A stretch of DNA of 64,000 nucleotides. Origin: Aureobasidium sp. EXF-3400 (taxonomy: Eukaryota > Ascomycota > Dothideomycetes > Dothideales > Saccotheciaceae). Positions 56,877-64,000 of the stretch are shown here, piece after piece. The notes under the pieces are model-generated. The model saw only the letters and a program-made list of their open reading frames with translations, did not search any database and was not told where the DNA came from. The position numbers and the translations under genes were made by a program. The DNA is taken from assembly GCA_024195585.1 (NCBI GenBank), contig SWBL01000083.1, forward strand, positions 1 through 64,000, written 5' to 3'. Numbering within the stretch: position 1 is the stretch's first letter; each line of letters starts with the position of its first letter.

Positions 56877-58589
56877 TCAAGAACCAGGTGCAAAGTCGAT
56901 GATGACTCTCAAGTCGCTGAAGGCTAAAGAAGCCAAGTGTGTGCTGCCGTTCGTGACTTCCACATGTTGCTGCTCAGGTGCGACTTCTTCGATAGGTGCA
57001 GCCTGAGCTACCAACTTTCTACGTTTGGCCTTTTTGGTAGGAGCGGCCGACGCTTCTTCGTTCTTGCTGTCTTCGCTCGTGGGGATGGAGGCTCGCTTGC
57101 GCTTCTTGATGCGAGGTTGAGCCTCGGTGGTCGTGGAATCGGCTCTGACGGTCTTCTTACCTTTCAACTTGAGTATGATCTTCGGGCGAGCAGAAGGGCC
57201 AGCCAGGGTGGATGATTCAGTGTTCACGGCGCCTTTCTCGGGAACAACAGAGAGATTCTTCGAGACAGAGTCAGCAGTAGCGTTGATGACTCGAGATTTG
57301 TTGATAGGACGTGGCTTCTTTCTCAATGCTGCTCTGGCAGGACGGTGTGTAGGCGTATTCTCTGACTCGGTAATATGCTCTGCAGTAGAAGACAAGTTCT
57401 TTGGCACTTTCATGAGCAGTGTTTTCTCCAGCACATCGCGAACATTCTTCTGAGCTCGCATTTGTTCCATGTCTTGTGGATACTTTTCGAGAAGAGCCTC
57501 AAATGCTGGAAGGTCCTCAATGGTATTATCTGCCAATTTGGTCTCCAGCCAGTCCAACAGGTTGCGGAGATCTCCTGTGGTCTTCTGGTTGCCTCCAAAG
57601 CGATTTTCGAGTTTGATGGCGAGGAGCACGGGTGTATTGGACGCTCTCGAAGCCTTACCATCTAAGTCTTCAGAATCGACCTCTGCCGCCACAATACGTC
57701 TCACAGATCCCTCTTTCTCCATCTTTACGTTGAACTTTCCCACCTTCCTCTCCATAGCTGTTGTCAGTTGGATCTTGAAGAGGCAACCGGGACGCCATCT
57801 CTCGAGTCTGTCAACCAGCTCTCGAAAAAGTGGTAGCTGTATGGATGCCATGTGTGACTCGAGCTTGTGTTGGTGACGCTGGTAGCATTTCCTGCATAGA
57901 AATACTCGAACACTCTTGGGTATCTGGTTCCATCCACCCTTGTTGTGACCGAAGAAGGAGGAGATGACAGAACGTGCTGTCATTCTCGATGGAAGATACT
58001 CCTGTAGAGTGGAACATGGCTGGCCGCCCAAAAGATGGTCCAAACACTCGAAGTGCTTCGATTTGCCTTCTTGGACAAATCTCTTTGCTCGCTCGTTATC
58101 CCAGATAACCTTTTGGGGATTCGATAGTCTGTGATAGCCCTGAGTTTTACGGAAACTCTTCTCAGGAATGTCGGCGTCGCTCATGTATCCGTGGTCAACA
58201 GAGTCAACTTCGGCAGAGAAGGGTGATGAGGATCTGACGACGCGTTGTCCATCGTCGTCTGGTGTGACAATAACCTCAGCGGCGACAAGGCCAGCTGCCT
58301 GTCGAACGAGATCTTGATTCGTGGTCTCAACAGCATGTGTCGAAGATGTGGGTTGGCTATCAGGCTCGGATTTGATTGATGGAGTTGGGGCAGGAGGCTG
58401 GGCATGAGGAGAAGGGTCGGCATCGGTATCGGCATCTTCGTGCCCACTGTCGACTTTTTGAGAATGGGTCGTCTTCTTCTTCTTCAAAGATTTGGAAGCG
58501 ATTGGGCTCTGAGCCAACAGTTGACTGAAGGTGTTCGGAGCGAGATACTGGAAGAGGCGCAAATCCTGCGCAGCTGGAGACAAAGACAT
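56877..58589 (-). CDS. Conserved fungal nuclear protein of unknown function
   Basis: Single exon, 570 aa. The N-terminal 150 residues are disordered (KKKK near 36-39, many Asp/Pro/Ser). A conserved-looking core runs from about 150 to 345: QGYHRLSNPQKVIWDNERAK, then HFECLDHLLGGQPCSTLQEYLPSRM, SFFGHNKGGWNQIP, VFLCRKCYQRHQHKLESH, and RWRPGCLFKIQLTTAMERK. The CRKCYQRHQHK group has Cys and His that could bind metal, but the pattern is not a standard finger. A short helix-rich segment follows (about 350-400), then a basic C-terminal region with KIILKLKGKK and RIKKRKR. I believe this matches a Pezizomycotina-restricted family sometimes labelled Orp1-like, but I am not sure and propose no function. 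Confidence 0.72.
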   Translation of the reverse strand: MSLSPAAQDLRLFQYLAPNTFSQLLAQSPIASKSLKKKKTTHSQKVDSGHEDADTDADPSPHAQPPAPTPSIKSEPDSQPTSSTHAVETTNQDLVRQAAGLVAAEVIVTPDDDGQRVVRSSSPFSAEVDSVDHGYMSDADIPEKSFRKTQGYHRLSNPQKVIWDNERAKRFVQEGKSKHFECLDHLLGGQPCSTLQEYLPSRMTARSVISSFFGHNKGGWNQIPKSVRVFLCRKCYQRHQHKLESHMASIQLPLFRELVDRLERWRPGCLFKIQLTTAMERKVGKFNVKMEKEGSVRRIVAAEVDSEDLDGKASRASNTPVLLAIKLENRFGGNQKTTGDLRNLLDWLETKLADNTIEDLPAFEALLEKYPQDMEQMRAQKNVRDVLEKTLLMKVPKNLSSTAEHITESENTPTHRPARAALRKKPRPINKSRVINATADSVSKNLSVVPEKGAVNTESSTLAGPSARPKIILKLKGKKTVRADSTTTEAQPRIKKRKRASIPTSEDSKNEEASAAPTKKAKRRKLVAQAAPIEEVAPEQQHVEVTNGSTHLASLAFSDLRVIIDFAPGS

Positions 58590-59876
58590 CTTTGTCCTGG
58601 GCTGATGGTCAAATCGTTGTGGATACTAGTACAAGAACAGGTTATGTTGAACAAGACTGAATGGGATATGGGTATGTTGGATTGTTCGGAGCAGATGGAG
58701 TGGTAGTGGGAAGAACGAAAGAGGATGGGAGGTGGTTCTAAATAGTCCAGGGGGCCAGGATAGCCATGTGGTATTCAGATACATGTGCTCTTGCTGTCAA
58801 CAAACCCATGGCAGAAAGTTGCATCGTGATCTTGTGCTGGTACACTTGCCAGCGATGCTGCTCGTGATCTTGTGCTGGTACACTTGCCAGCGATGCTGCT
58901 CGTGATCTTAATCCGACCGCCAGCGAGATTGTCAACGCACATGCTTCTCACGAGTAAATCGAACCGCATGATCTTGCATTCATATTCGTGTGCTGGCTCA
59001 CCTTGGATATGATTATCTGATCACACACACATCTTTGAAGATTCGAGCACCAGTAGTTGAGGGTTTCCCATCGACTCTCTTCGGGCAGACCTCTGATCCG
59101 CAAAGGGTTCATGACACTCTATAGTTCACTCATGGCTCATTGCACATGAGAAAGAGCCCTAAGAATGCTGGACTTTCTCACAGGGAGACGAATTTGTCTA
59201 CAAGGTCATCAGTATAGAATTCAAGACGCTTGCGTGGAGCCCCCAGACTAGTTCTTGATAATGATCTCGACCTTGACGTATGCTATAAGTGACTGTGCAA
59301 TAATCAGAACTGACATTGATTACAAGCAAAGAGCGAATTATGCCTACAAGTATTCACTGTTGCAGGTCGACGATATCAATTGTTGCTATTCGTCGTTTCG
59401 AGAGCCACGTCCTCAAGATTCACACTCTAAGCGAGGGTTTTTGCTATTTCGAGGAAACTGTAACGAAGGATGTCCATATTCGAGGTCGAATAGGCGGCAC
59501 TGTTAGTGGCAAACAGTCTCATACATAGTTTGAGTCTTGTGCGAGACCTCGTGAGTCTACGCTCCGAGCAGATGTTCTCGTCACTGATTCACTTCACAGT
59601 AAGTTGTTCCAGATTACGATGTCTCGGCAAGTCCGAAGAGCCGTATGTCGCTCGGTTCAAGTTGCCTCACTAAATAGACGGGGCCATTCCGCGCGAGCTG
59701 CTCTCAACGGCCGGCCGGGCAAGACATCTGATGTGCTGGCCGAAGAGAACTTATCGTAAATGCGAATATGAATCAGATTTCAACATCCTACATGAGATAT
59801 ACTATCACTTTGTAAGACAGAAGACGAGTGTAGCGCGAACTTGATATCAAGTGACACCGGCCAATCTCTGCACAAC
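58590..59876. other. Divergent intergenic region with a 38-bp tandem duplication
   Basis: A 1.29-kb shared upstream region of the conserved nuclear-protein gene (minus) and the carboxylesterase (plus). It contains the tandem repeat at 58825-58909. Frames at 59255-59528 are short and unsupported. Confidence 0.45.
58825..58909 (+). repeat. 38-bp tandem repeat, 2.2 copies
   Basis: The unit starts CGTGATCTTGTGCTGGTACA and ends GCGATGCTGCT. Two identical copies (58825-58862, 58863-58900) are followed by nine bases of a third. Perfect identity indicates a recent duplication, about 240-320 bp upstream of the ATG at 58589. Confidence 0.9.
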
Positions 59877-61635
59877 ATGGCTAAATTCAGCACTTCCTTG
59901 TACCAGCTGGACCTCGGCGAACTGGGGGTTGTTGAAGGTCTGAATGTGACCAACAAGTCTTCGTCTGAGATTCTCTGCCACTATTTCGGTGGCATTCCAT
60001 ACGCATACCCTGCCGAACGATTCCGTGCCCCTCGACCCCTTCCCTTGTCACGTCGCTATGGCACTAAAGAGAGGCCCGGCAAGTTCACTGGCCAGGTTGG
60101 AGTATGCCCGCAACCGGGCTTCATCGGTCTACCAAACCCTAGCATCTGGAACGAAGATTGCCATCAAGTCAATATCTGGATACCTTCTGGAGATAAACCT
60201 GCAGAAGGCTGGCCAGTATTTTTCTACCTTTTCGGTGGATGGCTTCAATTCGGAGTAAGACTTTCAGATGGTTCTCAGACATTGATGAGACAAGTTGTGC
60301 TGACTTGATCATGGACACAGGACCCAAACATGACCCCAGAGGCGTTAGCAGAGCTGCTGAGCGAGACAGCTTTCAAAGCCATTGTGGTCATGCCCGGCTA
60401 CAGAGTAAACGCCTTCGGCTTCCTTGCAGGGAAAGAACTTGAGGATGAGGCAAGAGCGAATGGCGAAACGTATTCAAACTTCGGATTCTGGGATCAGCGC
60501 ACTGCTTTGGAGTGGACCCACGATCGTATTGCTTCCTTTGGTGGTAATAAGGACAGTATTACTGTAGCGGGATACTCGGCAGGCTCATATTCGACATTCC
60601 AACAGCTTGCCTATGACGTGTATCTTCCGCAAAGATCTTCAATTATCAAGAGAGGTACGGCAGCCTGCACACCCTATGTGTGGATTGTGCTGACAATCAT
60701 GAAGTCTGCATGCTGTCGAATGGCCCAGGTTTACAGCCTCGTTCGACGGAAAGTCGCCAGAAACAATTCGACGAGCTTCTTGGTTGGCTCGACATTCCTC
60801 TTTCGCTTAGCGCAGCAGAAAAGCTGTCTCGACTGCGTAAAGTACCGAGTCGTCAGCTGATCGCGGTCCAGAGCAACATGAAGTTTCATGAGTTCCGCCC
60901 GGTCGCAGATGGCTCATTCATCAGTGATGACCTAATCCACAGCATAAACGATGGATCATTTGCGAAGCAACTGAAAGACAGAGGCATCAAGATAATGAAC
61001 GGAGAAGTGTCTGACGAGCACTATCTTTACGGAGTAAGTTCATCACCCCAAATCTTTTTTGGAAACTAACGGAATGAAAGGCATGGCGTAACCCTGACTG
61101 GAGTTACGATGCCGTCTACGAACGTCTCGTTGCGGATTACCCAGAGTCCAAGGTCAAGAAGCTCATGGAACTTCGTGTTCCAGGCAAAAGACTTCCAGCA
61201 TTTGCCGAGGACTGGCCCGACCTATTTGGTCGTCTGTATGCCGATGTGCAAGTCCACGATCTCGAGCGCGGCTTCGCTGACCGTCTTGCTGAAGGCGGAT
61301 TAACGATTGGCAAAGATCTCCTTCGCTACCGTCTCGAATGGCGCGCAAAGTGTGCTGACCACATCGCGCCTCCAGAATGGAAGGTCACCCACTCCACCGA
61401 TCGTGCAATCTGGTTCTGGGGCGCCGGTTTGGGCCAAGGGCTGACTGCAGATGAAAAGGAGATCCTAAAGGAATTGAATACAGTCTTCGCCCGATTCATA
61501 AAAGGAGAGGATGTGCAATGGACTCAACAAGGCCCGAAGATGGTGTACAGGCTCAACTCTGCTGGTCAGATGGATATGTGGGAAGACGATAGGTGGGAAC
61601 GAGGTCTCGAAGGCTGGAAAGCCATGAACGGATGA
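59877..61635 (+). CDS. Type-B carboxylesterase/lipase family hydrolase
   Basis: Four exons (59877-60254, 60321-60654, 60705-61033, 61081-61635) encode 531 aa. Alpha/beta-hydrolase of the carboxylesterase family. Visible marks are FGGIPYAYPAERFRAP (about 38-53), EDCHQVNIWIP, an oxyanion-hole segment FYLFGGWLQFG where most relatives have HGGG, then GFWDQRTALEWTHDRIASFGG, the nucleophile elbow VAGYSAGS (Ser in GxSxG), SNGPG, and GEVSDEH in the region of the acidic residue. The catalytic His is probably in KVTHSTDRAIWFWG. No signal peptide is seen, so it is probably cytosolic. Substrates of such esterases are broad; none can be named. All three intron joins restore conserved motifs, e.g. KR|VCMLSNGPG. 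Confidence 0.85.
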
Positions 61636-62571
61636 AAGAGATAAGTCCGAATAGCTGATAGCTACGATGATCTCTCGTTATACAGTAAGTGCATCCCTCC
61701 ACTGTGACGAGCCTCCAAGACCTAGCTACTCCTCATGTACTGAGGTATCTGACGAGTACAGCTATAAAAATGCACAATAGTCTCGTGAGACCAGGTATTA
61801 TCCATAGAGAGGTGATATATGGCTGGCTCTCTCTGGACACAACTCTGATCTGAGAACCATTGTGCCTTTTTATTGCGAGTCTGTCGCCCTGTACTGATGT
61901 AAGAGAAGCATGTAAGTCAGAGAGTTCAGCACACATAAAGACCACAACAACGCACGTTGTGATGATACGTCAGGGGTCGTCGATGGGGGAATCGAGACAG
62001 TCTTCACTTCTTGATACAAGCCCCTTGTAGTCGATTGATGTGCTTGTCTCGTGCTGTTTGTCAGTCTCCGAGGCCTGCATGTCTCACTCGATGAACCCTT
62101 GAAGACATATCTCATCTCAGTGGAGCGTAAGTATATATATCCAAACTCGTGCTCAACATCATACTGTCCTGCCCTCTTTGCTTCAACCTTCTTGTCGTCT
62201 CTGCATCAGTCTTTCACTTCTCTCGTGCAATCGACCCAGTAACGTCCTATCGTGTCGTACGTCGATTGTCGAACTTCCTCCGTTCTCTGCGTCGATCGTC
62301 GGACCATTCTCTGTGGTCGTCGAGATACCCTGCTTTCACCCCTCTATTGACCCTTGAGTCGTGCTTGCGTCGACCTTCACTTGTTCTCCCGAACTACCCC
62401 GTGTCGAGCCCTCGCTTGTTTGTCGACCCCGTCCTCGACGAGTATTCGACCTCTCACTCGTCCTTCGCACTCAATCTCTTGTCGTTCTCCTCTCTGCACG
62501 TCAATCCTTTACGACTGTATCGTGAACAAATAAAACACAAGACATCCACAAGACCAATCTTTCCTGCAGAT
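61636..62571. other. Intergenic region with a palindromic element and a pyrimidine-rich leader
   Basis: It holds the palindromic element at 61762-61875. A TATATATAT box lies at about 62132-62140. From there to 62571 the plus strand is C/T-rich, typical of a long leader. The open frame running through it from 62149 is therefore probably not translated. Confidence 0.5.
61762..61875 (+). repeat. 114-bp palindromic (MITE-like) element, copy 4
   Basis: It begins CTATAAAAATGCACAAT and ends ATTGTGCCTTTTTATTG, giving a near-perfect terminal inverted repeat of about 17 bp. The internal pair is TCCATAGAGAG / GGCTCTCTCTGGAC. It aligns without gaps to the copy at 9074 and lies 127 bp past the carboxylesterase stop. 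Confidence 0.75.
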
Positions 62572-63237
62572 ATGAGCGACCAAGACAGAATCACCGGGAT
62601 GCGGGTCAAGAGACTCGCCTACGGCAACTCTCGCTTTCCTCTCGGCCTGTGGACTTACCCCGATCCCCTTGATGGCCCTTCCATCGCACCTTGCTACGCC
62701 CCTTATGGCGAGCAATCGCCTCCTATCGCCTCACACCCAGCAGTTGAAGAAGCAACAGTCGTGTCTACCACCGAGACCGACGCTCGCAAGGCAGAAGGAC
62801 TCAAGCCCTGGGAGAAAGGATCAAAAACCGGGAAGAAGATAAAGAAGGGTAGAGGCCCCAAGACTCAGTCTTGTGACGAGTTACAGGAAAGTTCTGGCAG
62901 CAAAGAGCTGTCAAGCAGTAGCAGCGACACTGTTAGCAGTGGTGGAGTGTCAGCTACCACGACATCCACCTTGTCATCTTCGCGTAGCTCGCCCGCCCCG
63001 CTTGGATTGGACCCGATGCTCGACGCTCCCCGTCGCCCTCGCTTCCGCATTCTTGCCCCTTCGGCTCCTCATGTCCCTCCTACCGATACCGCCCAAGCTG
63101 CCATCGCAGAGTCGAGAAGTATGTCAATGGAATTAGTGTTCTTGACTTTGACTAACACGGGATGTGCAGAGAGAAAGTCCGACCGCGTCGACAACGAGGC
63201 TCCTGCCCCCTCGCGCAAGATGCACAAAGGAGAATGA
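62572..63237 (+). CDS. Small Ser/Pro-rich protein, uncharacterised
   Basis: Two exons (62572-63118, 63170-63237) encode 204 aa. It starts MSDQDRITGMRVKRLAYGNS, followed by a Pro/Tyr segment (SRFPLGLWTYPDPLDGPSIA), a lysine-rich patch KGSKTGKKIKKGRGPK, a long Ser/Thr run, and PRRPRFRILAPSAPHVPP. Splicing ends it RKRKSDRVDNEAPAPSRKMHKGE. Intron retention keeps the frame (51 bp, no stop). The KKIKKGR and RKRK patches suggest a nuclear or nucleic-acid-associated protein; no domain was recognised. Its C-terminal exon is followed by intron-like repeats that might be additional 3'-UTR exons. Confidence 0.6.
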   Translation: MSDQDRITGMRVKRLAYGNSRFPLGLWTYPDPLDGPSIAPCYAPYGEQSPPIASHPAVEEATVVSTTETDARKAEGLKPWEKGSKTGKKIKKGRGPKTQSCDELQESSGSKELSSSSSDTVSSGGVSATTTSTLSSSRSSPAPLGLDPMLDAPRRPRFRILAPSAPHVPPTDTAQAAIAESRSMSMELVFLTLTNTGCAERKSDRVDNEAPAPSRKMHKGE

Positions 63238-63451
63238 ACGACGAGAAGAACGGGTATGTGGTTCTTGACGTTTCCTCGATTCCCACGTCCAACACTAACT
63301 CGAATATACAGCCATAAAAATGCACGACACTTTAGAAGTTCTGCATATGTCCACAGAAAGCTCAATAGGGGAGAGTGAGCAACGAGAACAGGAGGTATGT
63401 AGCCCCTGTCTATTCTTTACTCCAAGACTCAATGCTGACTTGAACATACAG
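63238..63451 (+). repeat. Two repeated intron-like units in the 3' flank
   Basis: Unit 1 reads AACGACGAGAAGAACGG then GTATGT ... CTAAC ... ATACAG then CCATAAAAATGCAC. Unit 2 reads CAACGAGAACAGGAG then GTATGT ... CTGAC ... ACATACAG then TTATAGAAATGCAA. Each has a full set of splice signals (about 60-66 bp inner segment) and ends in the start of a palindromic element. This looks like an old tandem duplication of about 140 bp. Confidence 0.55.
63312..63362 (+). repeat. Partial palindromic element (left end)
   Basis: CCATAAAAATGCAC matches the left terminal repeat of the 114-bp family, and a GTCCACAGAAAGC segment about 35 bp on resembles the left internal arm. The right half is missing and replaced by the second intron-like unit. 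Confidence 0.5.
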
Positions 63452-63576
63452 TTATAGAAATGCAAAGAAGTTTGACGGTACTGCAGACGTCCACGGAGAT
63501 GTCCAGCTCGATACATCAATCGAGGGGCTTTCAATGGTGCTCGTACAGTTCCAATACCATTCTTGCATTTTTATAG
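63452..63576 (+). repeat. 125-bp relative of the palindromic element
   Basis: It begins TTATAGAAATGCAA and ends TTGCATTTTTATAG, a clear terminal inverted repeat. The interior contains GACGTCCACGGAGATGTCC and differs from the 114-bp copies. An ATG in the left arm is in frame with the TAG of the right arm over 37 codons. Confidence 0.6.
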
Positions 63577-63689
63577 GGTCAAAGGATGGCACGTTTGTTT
63601 TGAGGTGGAAGTAGTTCAATTCGATTCTTTAATGTGCATTGGAAGAAATGCAAGTTATCCAAAGTTTCCTCCTCTCGTGATAATATACA

Positions 63690-64000
63690 TTAATGATTCT
63701 GCTGGTTGAGTTGATTCAGTTGCGGGTATCGTGAGATGTTTTTCGGAGAGCCGTGTTGATAAGATGGAATAGGGGGTTCAGGGCTCTTCTGCTCGCTGTA
63801 TTGGGTCTGCTCGGTCCATTCTTCAACAGTGGACCAAGACGGGGTGCGAATGGCTGGTGGTGGGGAGTCGATAGTGAGGATTGGTGGTCGTCCCTCTGTT
63901 GACATTGTACTGGCTGAAGTGGAAGTGACGGAAATCTCACTGGCTATGCTGGGTCTGCGAAGAGCTAGATCTACTGCAGGCTGATGGATGACGGAAGACG
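63690..64000 (-). CDS. 3' end of an uncharacterised gene running off the right edge
   Basis: On the minus strand a frame is open from the window edge (64000) to the TAA at 63690, about 103 codons. It has coding-like composition: RRPSIASEISVTSTSASTMS, then RPPILTIDSPPPAIRTPSWS and SPEPPIPSYQHGSPKN, ending QLNQLNQQNH. It is a Ser/Pro-rich tail with no domain. An ATG at 63905 is internal, and the real start is probably beyond the window because the frame upstream of it stays open and similar in composition. The identity cannot be known from this fragment. Confidence 0.55.
   Translation of the reverse strand, partial: SSVIHQPAVDLALRRPSIASEISVTSTSASTMSTEGRPPILTIDSPPPAIRTPSWSTVEEWTEQTQYSEQKSPEPPIPSYQHGSPKNISRYPQLNQLNQQNH

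Noticed and set aside
62149..62571. Upstream extension of the Ser-rich gene's frame
   Set aside because: The segment is a pyrimidine-rich leader after a TATA-like box; its translation lacks coding character, so the ATG at 62572 was preferred.
1..64000. Secondary-metabolite cluster, CRISPR array, tRNA or rRNA genes
   Set aside because: No synthase modules, spaced repeats, cloverleaf B-box (GGTTCGAATC-like) or rRNA segments were recognised by eye.

Overview
The window is nuclear DNA of a filamentous ascomycete (Pezizomycotina). The evidence is short 47-100 bp GT...AG introns with CTAAC/CTGAC-type branch sites, a velvet-family VeA gene, an IEC3-type INO80 subunit, fungal Zn2Cys6 and C2H2 regulators, and a FACT subunit without an HMG box. 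Gene style and base composition near 50% GC suggest a Dothideomycete, possibly an Aureobasidium-like black yeast. That placement is inference and was not tested by any search. I reconstructed the spliced genes by hand, and each proposed exon set sums to a multiple of three.

Layout. 0.8-6 kb: a MUP1-like amino-acid permease, INO80 subunit IEC3, and dihydroorotase (URA4) on the minus strand. 6.6-18 kb: a CCCH zinc-finger protein, an L-fucose-permease-type MFS sugar transporter, a zinc-less MDR oxidoreductase, a small membrane protein, a CCDC47-like ER protein, and a D-arabinitol/polyol-type SDR. 19-34 kb: an orphan 584-aa protein, an SHB17-like phosphatase, a MOSC/mARC-like protein, mitochondrial ribosomal protein uL22m, the large PRP24/SART3-type splicing factor, and a low-complexity nuclear protein. 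34-50 kb, all minus strand: VeA, an MGA2/SPT23-like factor, an eight-exon Zn2Cys6 factor, and POB3. 50-64 kb: a 3.1-kb gene-poor stretch, a C2H2 factor, a conserved nuclear protein, a type-B carboxylesterase, a small Ser-rich protein, and the 3' end of a gene leaving the right edge.

The genes are mostly unrelated housekeeping and regulatory genes. I see no biosynthetic cluster, transposase, CRISPR array, rRNA or tRNA. Chromatin and RNA functions are well represented (IEC3, POB3, PRP24, VeA and several transcription factors), but nothing in the sequence shows co-regulation.

The most unusual signal is a dispersed family of palindromic elements, four of them 114-115 bp long. They share CTATAAAAATGCAC-type terminal inverted repeats and an internal TCCAGAGAGAG / CTCTCTCTGGA inverted repeat. 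Copies lie at 9074, 21030, 21242 and 61762, with two relatives near 63.3-63.6 kb joined to repeated intron-like units. Other points of note are an MGA2-like factor that stops right after its IPT domain with no ankyrin repeats or membrane anchor, a POB3 start codon split by an intron, and a zinc cluster spread over tiny exons.
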